From assembly GCA_018241025.1 (NCBI GenBank), contig JAFEEQ010000012.1, positions 62,001 to 126,000 of the forward strand: DNA of 64,000 nt, given 5' to 3'. This document shows, in pieces, positions 56,708 to 64,000 of this stretch. Positions within the stretch are counted from its first letter, which is position 1, and each line of letters begins with the position of its first letter. A model generated the notes under the pieces. The model was not told the DNA's origin, did no database searches, and worked only from the letters and a program-made list of their open reading frames with translations. The translations under genes were made by a program, and so were the position numbers. This DNA is from Pseudomonadota bacterium. Lineage in GTDB: Bacteria; Pseudomonadota; Alphaproteobacteria; Micropepsales; Micropepsaceae.

Positions 56708-57451
56708 TCAGCGCTTCAAAAACGGCCGCATGGCTGCGGCATGACTGGCTGCAATCTCGATACGCCGGATCCATTGCAGCGGGTCGCCGTCGAGCGTATC
56801 GGCCGGCGCGCCGAACTCTTCCATCGTGCGATAGTGCAATTCGTCGGCCGCCACATAGCCGATGGCAAGTCCGGCGGCTTCGGCCAGGAGCGGCCATTCG
56901 ACATCGTTCGCGATGCTGTCTTCGCGCGAACGCGCAACGACGGTCCCTGCGCCTTTGCGGGAAAAGCGGCGCACCGCGAACATCAGATCCCAGTCGTGAC
57001 CGGTCATCAGGCGATAGACGTGGTTGACCAGCCTCTCGGTCTCGCGCAGTCGTTCCGGCGCGACGGCGAATGCGCGAACGGAACGGCCGACGACCAGAAA
57101 ATCACAGTCCGATCGGATGGTCAGGATCGCGCGCAGCTCCTCTGGATCGGCTTCGATCCAGCGCATGACGTGATCGAAATCGCTGTAGAGGATCGTCGAC
57201 GCAGCACCTTGGAGCGCCAGCTTCACGGCTTCGCGCCGGTTGCGGCCGATCCGGGCCTCGCCCTGCGCATGGACCATCGTGTGGGCGCCGAGATGGTCGC
57301 GCGCGGCAGTCAAAACGCTATCTGGCGTTGCGTCGCTGACATTGAGAGCGAAGTCCGCAAATGTGCCGCGCAGGGTTCCGGCATGCGTCGCGATGGCAGC
57401 GGCGAGCTTGCCTTCCGGATCGTGGATCGTCGCGGCAAGCACAGCGGTCAT
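56708..57451 (-). CDS. Hypothetical protein, 247 aa, possible nucleotide-sugar-transferase fold
   Basis: I do not recognise a named family. The sequence starts MTAVLAATIHDPEGKLAAAIATHAG; ILYSDFDHVMRWIEADPEEL (about residues 86-105) includes a D-x-D like those that bind a nucleotide-sugar metal, and DFLVVGRSVRAFAVAP and HVYRLMTGHDWDLMFAVRRFSRKG follow, a layout like GT-A glycosyltransferase-fold proteins of the alphaproteobacteria. No membrane segment or signal is seen. The gene lies 2 bases downstream of the fused pabB-pabC on the same strand, so they are cotranscribed, but no functional link is evident. Confidence 0.6.
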   Translation of the reverse strand: MTAVLAATIHDPEGKLAAAIATHAGTLRGTFADFALNVSDATPDSVLTAARDHLGAHTMVHAQGEARIGRNRREAVKLALQGAASTILYSDFDHVMRWIEADPEELRAILTIRSDCDFLVVGRSVRAFAVAPERLRETERLVNHVYRLMTGHDWDLMFAVRRFSRKGAGTVVARSREDSIANDVEWPLLAEAAGLAIGYVAADELHYRTMEEFGAPADTLDGDPLQWIRRIEIAASHAAAMRPFLKR

Positions 57452-57453
57452 GC

Positions 57454-59211
57454 TCAGCCCGTCGCGCGGGCGCTGGCGGCGGGATCGGCGTGGATCAGGC
57501 CGCGAAGGGAATTACCCAGAAGGACTTCGTCGGCGGTCGCGAGATCGTCAGGCGTCAGAACCCGTTCCTCGCATTGCCCGGTTTCGAGCAGCTCGCGGCG
57601 CAGGACACCGTCGAGCAGGCCGCAGCCAAGCGGCGGCGTGTAGAGTTGCCCGTCTTTGCGGATGAAGAGGTTCGTGCGGCTACCCTCGGTGATTTCGCCG
57701 CGTTCGTTGACGAAGACGGCCTCGTCGCAGCCGGTCTGGCCGGATAGGCGTAGCTGTTCGGCGTCGTAAAACTGGCGCCAGGTCGTCTTGTGACGGATGA
57801 GCGCGTCGTCCGAACGCACCGGATAGGGCGAGATCGCGTAGCGCCAGTGCGTCGCCGCAGGACCGAGCGGCGCCGTCGTACACTCGAAGGCGCCTGCCTC
57901 GTCCAGCGTCAGGCGCACGCGCAACGGCTTGTCGCTCCCGCCCACGGCTCGATTGAGTGTCGCATCAGCGCCGGCGCGGTCGAACGGCAGGTCGAGGAAT
58001 TTGGCCGACGCTTCCATCCGCGCGAGATGGCGCTCCAGCCGGACGAAACCGTTCTCGTGGCGCAGGGTTTCGATCAGGCAGATGGGCTCGCGCACGCTGT
58101 CGAAGTAGCGCGCCTTGAGCAGACATTCGGCATATTCGGACGGCGCGGTCGAATCCTGAACCACAGCCCCGCCGATGCCGAGCGTGCCCTGCCCGCCTTC
58201 GAGCGTGATGGTGCGGATCGCGACATTGAATATCGCCGAGCCATCGGGGGCGAACATGCCGATGGCGCCGCAATAGAGATCGCGCGGGCTCTGCTCCAGT
58301 TCGCGGATGATCTCCATGGCGCGGATCTTGGGCGCGCCAGTGACCGAGCCGCAGGGAAAGAGTGCGCGAACGATATCGCGCACCCTGGTGCCGGGCTTCA
58401 GCGTGCCATGCACGGTCGAAACCATCGTGTGCAGCGTCGGATAGGTTTCGACCTCGAACAGCTTGTCGACCGCGACGCTGCCGATCAGGGCGAGACGGCC
58501 GATATCGTTGCGCACCAGATCGACGATCATCAGGTTCTCGGCCCGGTCCTTCGGCGAGGCGGCGAGCGCGGCTTTGGCACGGGCGTCGGCGAGTTCGTCA
58601 CTGCCGCGCGGCGCGGTGCCCTTCATCGGCCGCGCGACGATCCGGCGATCCGCGCCGATCTCGAAGAACAGCTCGGGCGAGAGGCTGAGCACCTGGCGCG
58701 CGCCATCGTCGATGAAAGCGCCATGCGCCGCCGCTGCGCGTCCGCGCAGGCGCAAATAGAGGCCGAGCGGATCGCCGGCGAAATGAAAGCGCGAGCGGAA
58801 GCTGAGATTGGCTTGGTAGATGTCGCCAGCGGCGATGTAGTCGTGCACCCGGTCGAAGCGCTGGGTGTAGGCCGCTTCGTCCCATTCGTGGCCTAGCGGA
58901 CCGGCATAGGCGGCGCCGGTGCGGCCGAGATCGGCGCGGGTCAAAACCTCGGGCTTATCGAAGACCCCGAACCAGAGCAGCGGACGCGCGGGCCAGCCGC
59001 GTTCCGTGAGACGCGGCTCCAGTGCGTAGCCGAGCTCGTAGCCCAGCCAGCCGGCGACGTGACGGCCCTGGGCCAAAGCCGATTCGACCAGTGCGAGCGC
59101 GGCCGGAATGTCCCTCGGCGTGTTGGCAGCGATCACCGCGGCGGGAGCCTGAAACCGGAGAATCCGGTCGGCCGCGGCATCGTCCAGCATCACGGTTACG
59201 GGTTTTTCCAC
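57454..59211 (-). CDS. pabB: Aminodeoxychorismate synthase I fused to 4-amino-4-deoxychorismate lyase
   Basis: Makes p-aminobenzoate for folate synthesis: chorismate plus ammonia to aminodeoxychorismate, then pyruvate release. From GTG 59211 it is 585 residues; AGGAAAAA just upstream supports this start over ATG 59190 and over the longer frame. The PabB part (about 1-360) has MKGTAPRGSDELADARAK with the active-site lysine and PCGSVTGAPKIRAMEII. The C-terminal PLP lyase part (about 390-585) has RHKTTWRQFYDAEQL and GELTEGSRTNLF-like GEITEGSRTNLFI. It opens on the minus strand opposite the Hsp20 gene. Confidence 0.92.
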   Translation of the reverse strand: MEKPVTVMLDDAAADRILRFQAPAAVIAANTPRDIPAALALVESALAQGRHVAGWLGYELGYALEPRLTERGWPARPLLWFGVFDKPEVLTRADLGRTGAAYAGPLGHEWDEAAYTQRFDRVHDYIAAGDIYQANLSFRSRFHFAGDPLGLYLRLRGRAAAAHGAFIDDGARQVLSLSPELFFEIGADRRIVARPMKGTAPRGSDELADARAKAALAASPKDRAENLMIVDLVRNDIGRLALIGSVAVDKLFEVETYPTLHTMVSTVHGTLKPGTRVRDIVRALFPCGSVTGAPKIRAMEIIRELEQSPRDLYCGAIGMFAPDGSAIFNVAIRTITLEGGQGTLGIGGAVVQDSTAPSEYAECLLKARYFDSVREPICLIETLRHENGFVRLERHLARMEASAKFLDLPFDRAGADATLNRAVGGSDKPLRVRLTLDEAGAFECTTAPLGPAATHWRYAISPYPVRSDDALIRHKTTWRQFYDAEQLRLSGQTGCDEAVFVNERGEITEGSRTNLFIRKDGQLYTPPLGCGLLDGVLRRELLETGQCEERVLTPDDLATADEVLLGNSLRGLIHADPAASARATG

Positions 59212-59366
59212 AATTTTTCCTGTTGTTTCGGGCAGTTGCCTTGATTTGGCCGGATCAGACCCCACATTCTTACCAGAAGCGGTGCCCTTTGCCGGGGCCG
59301 CGGAATGCATACCAGCCGCTCCATGTGGAGGACTGGAAATCTGGGCCGCTTGAAGGAGGGCCTGTC

Positions 59367-59795
59367 GTGAACCGAACCGTGTATTTCAATAGTCCGTTTC
59401 TCCTGGGTTTCGAGCATCTGGAACGCCTGCTCGAACGCACCGCCAAAAGCGCCGGAGACGGCTACCCGCCCTACAACATCGAACAGTCGAGCGATGACGC
59501 GCTGCGCATCACCCTGGCCGTCGCCGGATTCGCGCCGGACGAACTCGCTGTGACAGTCGAAGGCCGCCAGCTGATGATCCGCGGCAAGCAGTGTGAGGCC
59601 AACGGCAAAACGTTCCTTCATCGCGGCATCGCCGCGCGACAATTTCAGCGGGCCTTCGTGCTCGCCGAAGGGATCGAAGTCACCGGCGCGGAGTTGCAGA
59701 ACGGGTTGCTCTCCATCGAGCTCGCCCGTCCCGCGGCCGACAGCGTGGTCCGCACGATCGCAATCCAGACGCCAGCCGGCGTCGACAGGAAGTAA
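59367..59795 (+). CDS. Small heat-shock protein, Hsp20/IbpA family
   Basis: ATP-independent holdase chaperone of 142 residues. GTG 59367 has AGGAGGG a few bases upstream; the frame is open further upstream but only as antisense of pabB. The N-terminal arm (VYFNSPFLLGFEHLERLLE) and the alpha-crystallin domain (YNIEQSSDDALRITLAVAGFAPDELAV through LAEGIEVTGAELQNGLLSIEL) are typical of the class A proteins of alphaproteobacteria, which are often controlled by sigma-32 or ROSE-type leaders. It is followed by the DUF1150 gene after 23 bases, a common pairing. Confidence 0.93.
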   Translation: MNRTVYFNSPFLLGFEHLERLLERTAKSAGDGYPPYNIEQSSDDALRITLAVAGFAPDELAVTVEGRQLMIRGKQCEANGKTFLHRGIAARQFQRAFVLAEGIEVTGAELQNGLLSIELARPAADSVVRTIAIQTPAGVDRK

Positions 59796-59818
59796 GGGAA
59801 GGGCGAAGGAGGTTTGTC

Positions 59819-60073
59819 ATGAGCAACGACGGATTCGAAGTTGAAGCCACTGCGCCCGTCTTCGGCGGCGGCCGCATCACCTACATCAAGCCGACCGGCG
59901 ACGAAGAGGCTCATCGCCTCGGACTGATCCCGCAAGGGGTCACGCTGCCCCCGGGCGTGAAGCTCTACGTGCTCCACGCCGTGGACGGCAGCGTGCTCGG
60001 CTACACCGACGCCTATGACAGCGCTTATGGCGCGGCGGTGCAGAACGAGCTGACGCCGGTGTCGCTGCACTGA
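59819..60073 (+). CDS. DUF1150 family protein
   Basis: An 84-residue uncharacterised protein. The order GGRITYIKPTGDEEAHR (about 17-33), QGVTLPPGVKLYVLHAVDGSVLGYTDAYDSAYGAAVQNELTP corresponds to DUF1150, a short alphaproteobacterial family commonly found immediately after Hsp20 genes, as here (23 bases). Start ATG 59819 has AAGGAGG upstream. The function is unknown; co-occurrence suggests a role connected with stress proteostasis. The intrinsic terminator at 60120-60151 ends the transcript. Confidence 0.9.
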   Translation: MSNDGFEVEATAPVFGGGRITYIKPTGDEEAHRLGLIPQGVTLPPGVKLYVLHAVDGSVLGYTDAYDSAYGAAVQNELTPVSLH

Positions 60074-60119
60074 GATCCTCGCCTGCGCTTTCCCCTCGGC
60101 GCGGGCAGGTTCAACGGAG

Positions 60120-60151
60120 AAGCCGGAGATCGAATGGTCTCCGGCTTTTTC
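60120..60151 (+). terminator. Intrinsic terminator of Hsp20-DUF1150 operon
   Basis: AAGCCGGAGA (60120-60129) pairs perfectly with TCTCCGGCTT (60138-60147) around an 8-base loop and is followed by TTTCC. It lies 46 bases after the DUF1150 stop. Confidence 0.88.
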
Positions 60152-60224
60152 CGTTTCCGTCGCGGCATCTGGACAGGACCGGCCACGCGCCGGAAGCTCC
60201 GCAATACGCTTGCGGGAGACGCCG

Positions 60225-61004
60225 ATGGAGCCGGTCAAGAAACTCAGCCGTTCGGTCAAGGGACTGAGCGTGCTCGTCACCGGTGCCGCCAGCGGCATGG
60301 GACGGGCGACCGCGCATGCGTTTGCCGATGAGGGCGCGCAGGTCGCGGTCACGGACTTCAACGAGGCCGGGGCTCGAGCCGTCGCGGAAGAGATTTCGAC
60401 CGGCGGCGGCACGGCGCGGGCATGGGCGCTCGACGTGAGCGACGCCGACGCCATCCGGCGCGTGGTCGGCGAGGTGGCGAGCGCGTTCGGCGGTCTCGAC
60501 ATCCTGATCAACAATGCCGGTATCCCCGCCGCGGTGCCGATCGACCACGAGCGCTATGAGGCGGTGTGGGAGCGCGCCGTTTCCGTGTTGCTGACGGCGC
60601 AGCAGCGCACCATCCGAGCCGCCCTGCCCCATCTGCGCAAATCGAAGTCGCCGCGCATCGTGAACATCGCTTCGACCGAGGCACTCGGCGCCACGGCGCG
60701 CGACAGCGCCTATGCGGCGGCGAAGGCCGGCGTGACCGGGCTGACGCGGGCGCTGGCGGTGGAGCTTGGACCGGAGGGCATCACGGTGAACTGCATCTGT
60801 CCGGGGCCGGTGCGCACCGGGATGACGGCGGCGATCCCCGAAGGCGACAAGGAGACCTATGCAAGGCGGCGCACGGTGCTGCGCCGCTATGGCGATCCCG
60901 AGGAAGTCGCGCATATCACGCTGAGCCTGTGCCTGCCTGCGGCGTCGTTCCTCACCGGGGTGACGATCCCGGTCGATGGCGGGCTGATGGCGCGGAACGC
61001 TTAA
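60225..61004 (+). CDS. Short-chain dehydrogenase/reductase
   Basis: Classical SDR of 259 residues. ATG 60225 follows GGGAG with good spacing and is preferred to an upstream TTG. The cofactor loop is TGAASGMGRATA (about 20-31), with D after strand beta-2 (VTDFNEAG) favouring NAD. The NNAG motif (INNAGIPAAVP) and the catalytic YAAAKAGV (Y about residue 164) are intact, and the C terminus FLTGVTIPVDGGLMA is that of FabG-like enzymes. Substrate is unknown. It is convergent with the flavin oxidoreductase gene, overlapping it by 4 bases. Confidence 0.9.
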   Translation: MEPVKKLSRSVKGLSVLVTGAASGMGRATAHAFADEGAQVAVTDFNEAGARAVAEEISTGGGTARAWALDVSDADAIRRVVGEVASAFGGLDILINNAGIPAAVPIDHERYEAVWERAVSVLLTAQQRTIRAALPHLRKSKSPRIVNIASTEALGATARDSAYAAAKAGVTGLTRALAVELGPEGITVNCICPGPVRTGMTAAIPEGDKETYARRRTVLRRYGDPEEVAHITLSLCLPAASFLTGVTIPVDGGLMARNA

Positions 61005-62239
61005 GGCCCGGAGCGATAGGTGCGCAGCTTTGCGAAATTGTCGGCTTCGATTTCCTTGAAGCGGGCAGCGGCGGCCTCGCCACACAAGGTCAGGTCGGGA
61101 TCGAGACCATCGGCCAGGCGTTCGAGCTGCATGTTGTGCCACGCAAGGAGATGGAACAACCCGATCTCGGGTGCTTCCAGGCGTTCGATTTCGCCCGAGA
61201 GCAGGCGCGCCGGCGCGCGCGGATCGACGATCATGGGGCGGCCGAGACCGACGACATCGAGCTCGCCGTTGGTGAGCGCCTCTCGCATAACGGAGGCCGT
61301 GCGGAAGCCGCCGGTCACCATCACCGGCATGGTCGCAGCAGCGCGAACCGCTCCGGCGAATTCGAGGAAGTAGGCCTCGCGCTTGCGCGTGCTGTCCCGG
61401 CGGCCGTCTTCGCCTTCGTCCTTGAGCGCGACGCCGACGATCTTGGGCTGTTCGAGCGAACCGCCGGAGAGTTCGAGCAGGTCGAGCGAGGTGGCGTTGA
61501 GCATCCGCACCAGTGCGATGCACTCGGCATGGGTGAAGCCACCCTTCTGGAAGTCCGACGCGTTGAGCTTGATCGCGACCGGATAGCCCGGTCCGACTGC
61601 GGCACGCAAGGCGGCGATGATCTCGAGCAGGAGGCGGGCTCGATTTTCGAGCGAGCCGCCCCAGCGATCGGTGCGGCGGTTGGTGAGCGGGCTCAGGAAC
61701 TGCGAAACCAGATAGCCATGCGCGGCATGCAGCGCGACACCGGTGAAGCCGGCCGCCTTCACCTTGCGCGCCGAGAACGCGAATTGTGCGATGGCATGTT
61801 CGATCTCGGCTTCGCTCATGGCGCGCGGCGGCGCGAAGCTGTAGCCGGCACCGCGCACGACATCGATCTCGACCGCCGATGGCGCGAGCGGTTCGGGGTT
61901 GATCGCGCTGTCGACCTGGCGGCCGGTGTGGCTGAGCTGCGCCCAGAATTGCGTACCCCTGCCCGCTGCAGCGAGACGCACCAGCGCCGCGTCGCCGCTT
62001 TCGTCTTCGTCGGCGACGACATTGAGCGGGCGTTCGAGATGATCGCGGTCGACCTGGATGTTGCCCGACAACAGGAGGCCCGCACCCGAAGCGGCCCAAC
62101 GCCGGTAGAGCGCTTCGAGCCGCGGCGTCGAACGGTTGGCGGCATCCGACATGCCTTCGCTCATCGCTGCCTTGGCGATGCGATTGGAGAGGACAACGCC
62201 GCAAGGCAGCGTGAGGGGTTCGGCGAGGCGATCGCTCAT
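61001..62239 (-). CDS. NADH:flavin oxidoreductase (Old Yellow Enzyme family)
   Basis: FMN-dependent ene-reductase-like protein of 412 residues. It shows LPCGVVLSNRIAKAAMSEGM at the N terminus, FWAQLSHTGRQVD (about residues 97-109), HAAHGYLVSQFLSPLTNRRTDRWGGSLENRARLLLEI (about 170-206), and the C-terminal VTGGFRTASVM plus DVVGLGRPMIVDP. These match the NADH:flavin oxidoreductase/NADH oxidase group. The protein is missing a C-terminal Fe-S domain, so it is the single-domain kind. Its start overlaps the VOC gene stop by 4 bases; both run divergently from the LysR gene and are its likely targets. Confidence 0.92.
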   Translation of the reverse strand: MSDRLAEPLTLPCGVVLSNRIAKAAMSEGMSDAANRSTPRLEALYRRWAASGAGLLLSGNIQVDRDHLERPLNVVADEDESGDAALVRLAAAGRGTQFWAQLSHTGRQVDSAINPEPLAPSAVEIDVVRGAGYSFAPPRAMSEAEIEHAIAQFAFSARKVKAAGFTGVALHAAHGYLVSQFLSPLTNRRTDRWGGSLENRARLLLEIIAALRAAVGPGYPVAIKLNASDFQKGGFTHAECIALVRMLNATSLDLLELSGGSLEQPKIVGVALKDEGEDGRRDSTRKREAYFLEFAGAVRAAATMPVMVTGGFRTASVMREALTNGELDVVGLGRPMIVDPRAPARLLSGEIERLEAPEIGLFHLLAWHNMQLERLADGLDPDLTLCGEAAAARFKEIEADNFAKLRTYRSGP

Positions 62240-62619
62240 GTTGCACTCCGTGATGGAAAGAGGAATTCGAGCTTCAATCCGCCAGGCCCGGTGACGAAGA
62301 CCTGACGTTCGCCGCTCTCGGGCACCACGCGTTCGAAATGCGCGAGACCGGAGGAGGCGATGCGGGCGCGCAGCGCGGCGAGATCGTCGCCGGCAAAGGC
62401 GATGTGATCGATCGATCCGCCTTGGCCACCGAGATAGTCGGCGCTTGCAGGATCGACCGCCGCGACATGCAGCACCGGCTTGTCGCCGGCATAGAGCCAG
62501 GCACCTGGAAACCGGAACGCCGGACGCAAACCCAGCGAGAGCCCCGTCGCCGCGGACAGAAAGGCCGTGGTGCGCGGCAGGTCGGGCGTCAGGAACAGGA
62601 CATGGTCGAGGCGAAGCAT
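62236..62619 (-). CDS. VOC-family (glyoxalase-like) protein
   Basis: A 127-residue protein with the vicinal-oxygen-chelate fold: LDHVLFLTPDLPRTTAFLSAATGL (about residues 4-27), a central YAGDKPVLHVAAVDP, and IDHIAFAGDDLAALRARI plus GGLKLEFLFP near the C terminus. The His/Glu metal ligands of glyoxalases are plausible at H6, H70-type and E positions, but not assignable by eye. ATG 62619 is chosen over a 51-codon longer frame that overlaps the LysR operator region. It is coupled to the Old Yellow Enzyme relative, and the pair is divergent from lysR. Confidence 0.87.
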   Translation of the reverse strand: MLRLDHVLFLTPDLPRTTAFLSAATGLSLGLRPAFRFPGAWLYAGDKPVLHVAAVDPASADYLGGQGGSIDHIAFAGDDLAALRARIASSGLAHFERVVPESGERQVFVTGPGGLKLEFLFPSRSAT

Positions 62620-62667
62620 GGCGCCAGCCTGCAAGCAGCTGCTGTTTGGATAAATATCGACAATTCG

Positions 62668-62687
62668 GATATATTCTTTAGTATATC
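62668..62687. promoter_or_regulatory. LysR-type operator candidate
   Basis: GATATA and TATATC are complementary half-sites separated by 8 bases, containing the T-N11-A type spacing expected of LysR boxes. It lies in the 74-base gap between the divergent VOC/OYE genes and lysR, 6 bases from the lysR start. Confidence 0.5.
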
Positions 62688-62693
62688 TAAAAT

Positions 62694-63635
62694 ATGATCG
62701 ACCGGCTTGCCGACCTCCGCCTGTTCGTCGCCATTGTCGAGCGCGGCTCGCTGAGCGCGGCGGCGGATGCACTCGGCCTCAGCCCCGGCGCGGTCTCGCA
62801 GCGCCTGGCGGCGCTCGAACAGACCCTCGGTACCCAATTGCTGCGCCGGACGACGCGGCGCTCGCAGCTCACCGATGCCGGCAATCGGTTCCACGATACC
62901 GCGCGGCGCGTGCTTGCCGAGCTCGACGACCTCGGCGAGAGCCTGGCGGCGGAGCAAGGCACGCTGAGAGGTCCGGTGCGGGTGACCGCACCGCTCGACC
63001 TGGGACGCAATCACGTTGCGCCGGTGCTCGATGCCTTCGTCGATGCCCATCCCGGCGTCAGCGCGAGCCTTGTCCTGTCGGATACGGCGCTCGATCTTGC
63101 CCAGAACAATATCGACATCGCGATCCGCTACGGCCGCCTGCCGGACAGTGCCTTGCAGCTCCGGCGCATCTCGACCAATCGCCGTTTCCCGGTGGCGTCG
63201 CCCGCCTATCTCGACAAGGCCGGGCGGCCGGCGAAGCCGCAGGATCTGCACGCATTCAACTGCATGCCGCTGCTGCGCGGCGAGGGCCGGTTCGATCTCT
63301 GGCCCTTCGTGGCCGACGGGGTGCTGACCGAGGTGAAGGTCGTCGGCGACCGCGAAGCCAATGACGGAGACCTTCTGCGGCGCTGGGCGGTCGAGGGACG
63401 GGGCATCGTGCTGAAATCGGCCTGGGATGTCGTCGCCGATATCGAGACCGGGCTGCTCGAACCGCTGCTGACGACGTTCTGTCCGCCCGATGTCGACTTG
63501 CAGATCGTGCTGCCAGCGATGAAGCAGCGGCCCCGCCGCGTGATCGCGCTTGTCGAGCATCTGAGCGCGGCGCTGCGCAAGCTCGACGAACGGCTGAAAC
63601 GCCTCGGAATCGAATCCGCGGCCGTGGCGCTCTGA
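62694..63635 (+). CDS. LysR-family transcriptional regulator
   Basis: DNA-binding regulator of 313 residues. The N-terminal winged helix (MIDRLADLRLFVAIVERGSLSAAADALGLSPGAVSQRLAALEQ, helix-turn-helix about 17-38) is followed by a periplasmic-binding-protein-like effector domain (about 90-300) with GPVRVTAPLDLGRNHVAPVLDAFVDAHP. It is transcribed divergently from the VOC/OYE operon, the usual geometry for a local LysR activator; the effector is unknown. The half-site palindrome at 62668-62687 is a candidate for binding. Confidence 0.93.
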   Translation: MIDRLADLRLFVAIVERGSLSAAADALGLSPGAVSQRLAALEQTLGTQLLRRTTRRSQLTDAGNRFHDTARRVLAELDDLGESLAAEQGTLRGPVRVTAPLDLGRNHVAPVLDAFVDAHPGVSASLVLSDTALDLAQNNIDIAIRYGRLPDSALQLRRISTNRRFPVASPAYLDKAGRPAKPQDLHAFNCMPLLRGEGRFDLWPFVADGVLTEVKVVGDREANDGDLLRRWAVEGRGIVLKSAWDVVADIETGLLEPLLTTFCPPDVDLQIVLPAMKQRPRRVIALVEHLSAALRKLDERLKRLGIESAAVAL

Positions 63636-63639
63636 GCGC

Positions 63640-64000
63640 TTAAGCCGCCTGTGCGCCGGTGCTGCCGGTGGTGTCGGTGAGGATGGCGTAGATCGCTTCG
63701 GCGCTCTTGGCGGCGCGGAGCTTCTCGGTGACCTGCTGGTTGCGCAGGAGGCGCGAGACGCGGGCGAGCGCCTTCAGGTGATCGGCGCCAGCGCCCTCGG
63801 GCGCGAGCAGCATGAAGACGAGATCGACCGGCTGGTTGTCCACGGCCGCATAGTCGATGGGCTGCTCGAGACGGACGAAGAGACCGGCGATCGATGGCAA
63901 ATCGGCAAGACGGCCATGCGGAATCGCGATGCCCTGCCCCACGCCGGTGGTGCCGAGGCGCTCACGCTCCATCAACGTCTCGAAGATCTTCCGCTCCGGC
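63640..64000 (-). CDS. ptsN: PTS EIIA-Ntr-like protein (PtsN), cut by window edge
   Basis: Phosphoryl acceptor of the nitrogen-type PTS. The C-terminal 120 residues are present: ERERLGTTGVGQGIAIPHGR, with the phosphorylatable histidine in IPHGR, then FVRLEQPIDYAAVDNQPVDLVFMLLAPEG and SRLLRNQQVTEKLR. The start lies beyond base 64000, where hpf and rpoN would be expected by analogy. It gives a second PTS component in the window besides the HprK/HPr/EIIA cluster at 9-10 kb. It is convergent with lysR. Confidence 0.9.
   Translation of the reverse strand, partial: PERKIFETLMERERLGTTGVGQGIAIPHGRLADLPSIAGLFVRLEQPIDYAAVDNQPVDLVFMLLAPEGAGADHLKALARVSRLLRNQQVTEKLRAAKSAEAIYAILTDTTGSTGAQAA

Overview
The window is a high-GC chromosomal segment from an alphaproteobacterium. 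The evidence is gene content and order: a chvI-chvG two-component pair followed by a short HprK, a mannose-type EIIA and HPr; ahcY; a tyrosine-bearing DivL-type kinase; tsaE, an AmgK-like kinase, a MurU-like transferase, addB, addA, trxA; folC, accD, trpA, trpB, trpF, pyrF, ihfB; rpsA, cmk, aroA, a TIGR02300-type acidic protein and tRNA-Ala; and an Hsp20-DUF1150 pair. The species cannot be named from the sequence alone.

Layout. 1-5.8 kb: a Rieske oxygenase cut by the window edge, an unknown small protein, two large hairpins, carB and greA. 5.9-10.4 kb: a methyltransferase, then chvI, chvG, hprK, EIIA and HPr, closely packed or overlapping, coupling an envelope/acid-type sensor system to the regulatory PTS. 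10.4-13.4 kb: accessory genes (exonuclease, ankyrin protein, SDR, P-loop kinase) and a composite palindromic repeat. 13.7-15.2 kb: ahcY behind a long palindromic operator candidate. 15.2-21.8 kb: accessory metabolism (two GFA proteins, GNAT, GST, quinone-reductase-like protein, SDR) ending in a circularly permuted D-amino-acid-oxidase-like flavoprotein that converges on a Tat-exported tyrosinase. 22.1-24.5 kb: divL. 24.6-29.4 kb: a POT transporter gene broken by an IS3-family element, a GIN-domain secreted protein, and a ferredoxin with its reductase.

29.5-38.5 kb: an overlapping operon for tRNA t6A synthesis (tsaE), cell-wall sugar recycling (AmgK/MurU-like) and double-strand-break repair (addBA), followed by trxA. 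39.2-45.4 kb (minus strand): folC, accD, trpA, trpB, trpF, pyrF, ihfB. 45.6-48.2 kb: a MASE1 histidine kinase, a TfoX-like protein and a secreted VOC protein. 48.5-53.8 kb: rpsA, cmk, a parDE toxin-antitoxin pair, aroA and the acidic protein. 53.8-54.7 kb: tRNA-Ala(GGC), a broken GIY-YIG gene and a lipoprotein. 54.8-59.2 kb: a GMC oxidoreductase with a small Tat subunit, an unknown protein and a fused pabB-pabC. 59.4-64 kb: Hsp20, DUF1150, SDR, an Old-Yellow-Enzyme relative with a VOC protein divergent from a LysR regulator, and a ptsN-like gene cut by the right edge.

The main pattern is a conserved alphaproteobacterial backbone interrupted by short accessory blocks. The most interesting items are the permuted oxidase, the His-to-Tyr kinase, the IS3 insertion with a textbook G GGA AAC frameshift site, the ahcY operator palindrome and several structured repeats. 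I did not find a clearly new multigene defence or biosynthetic system, and there is no CRISPR array.
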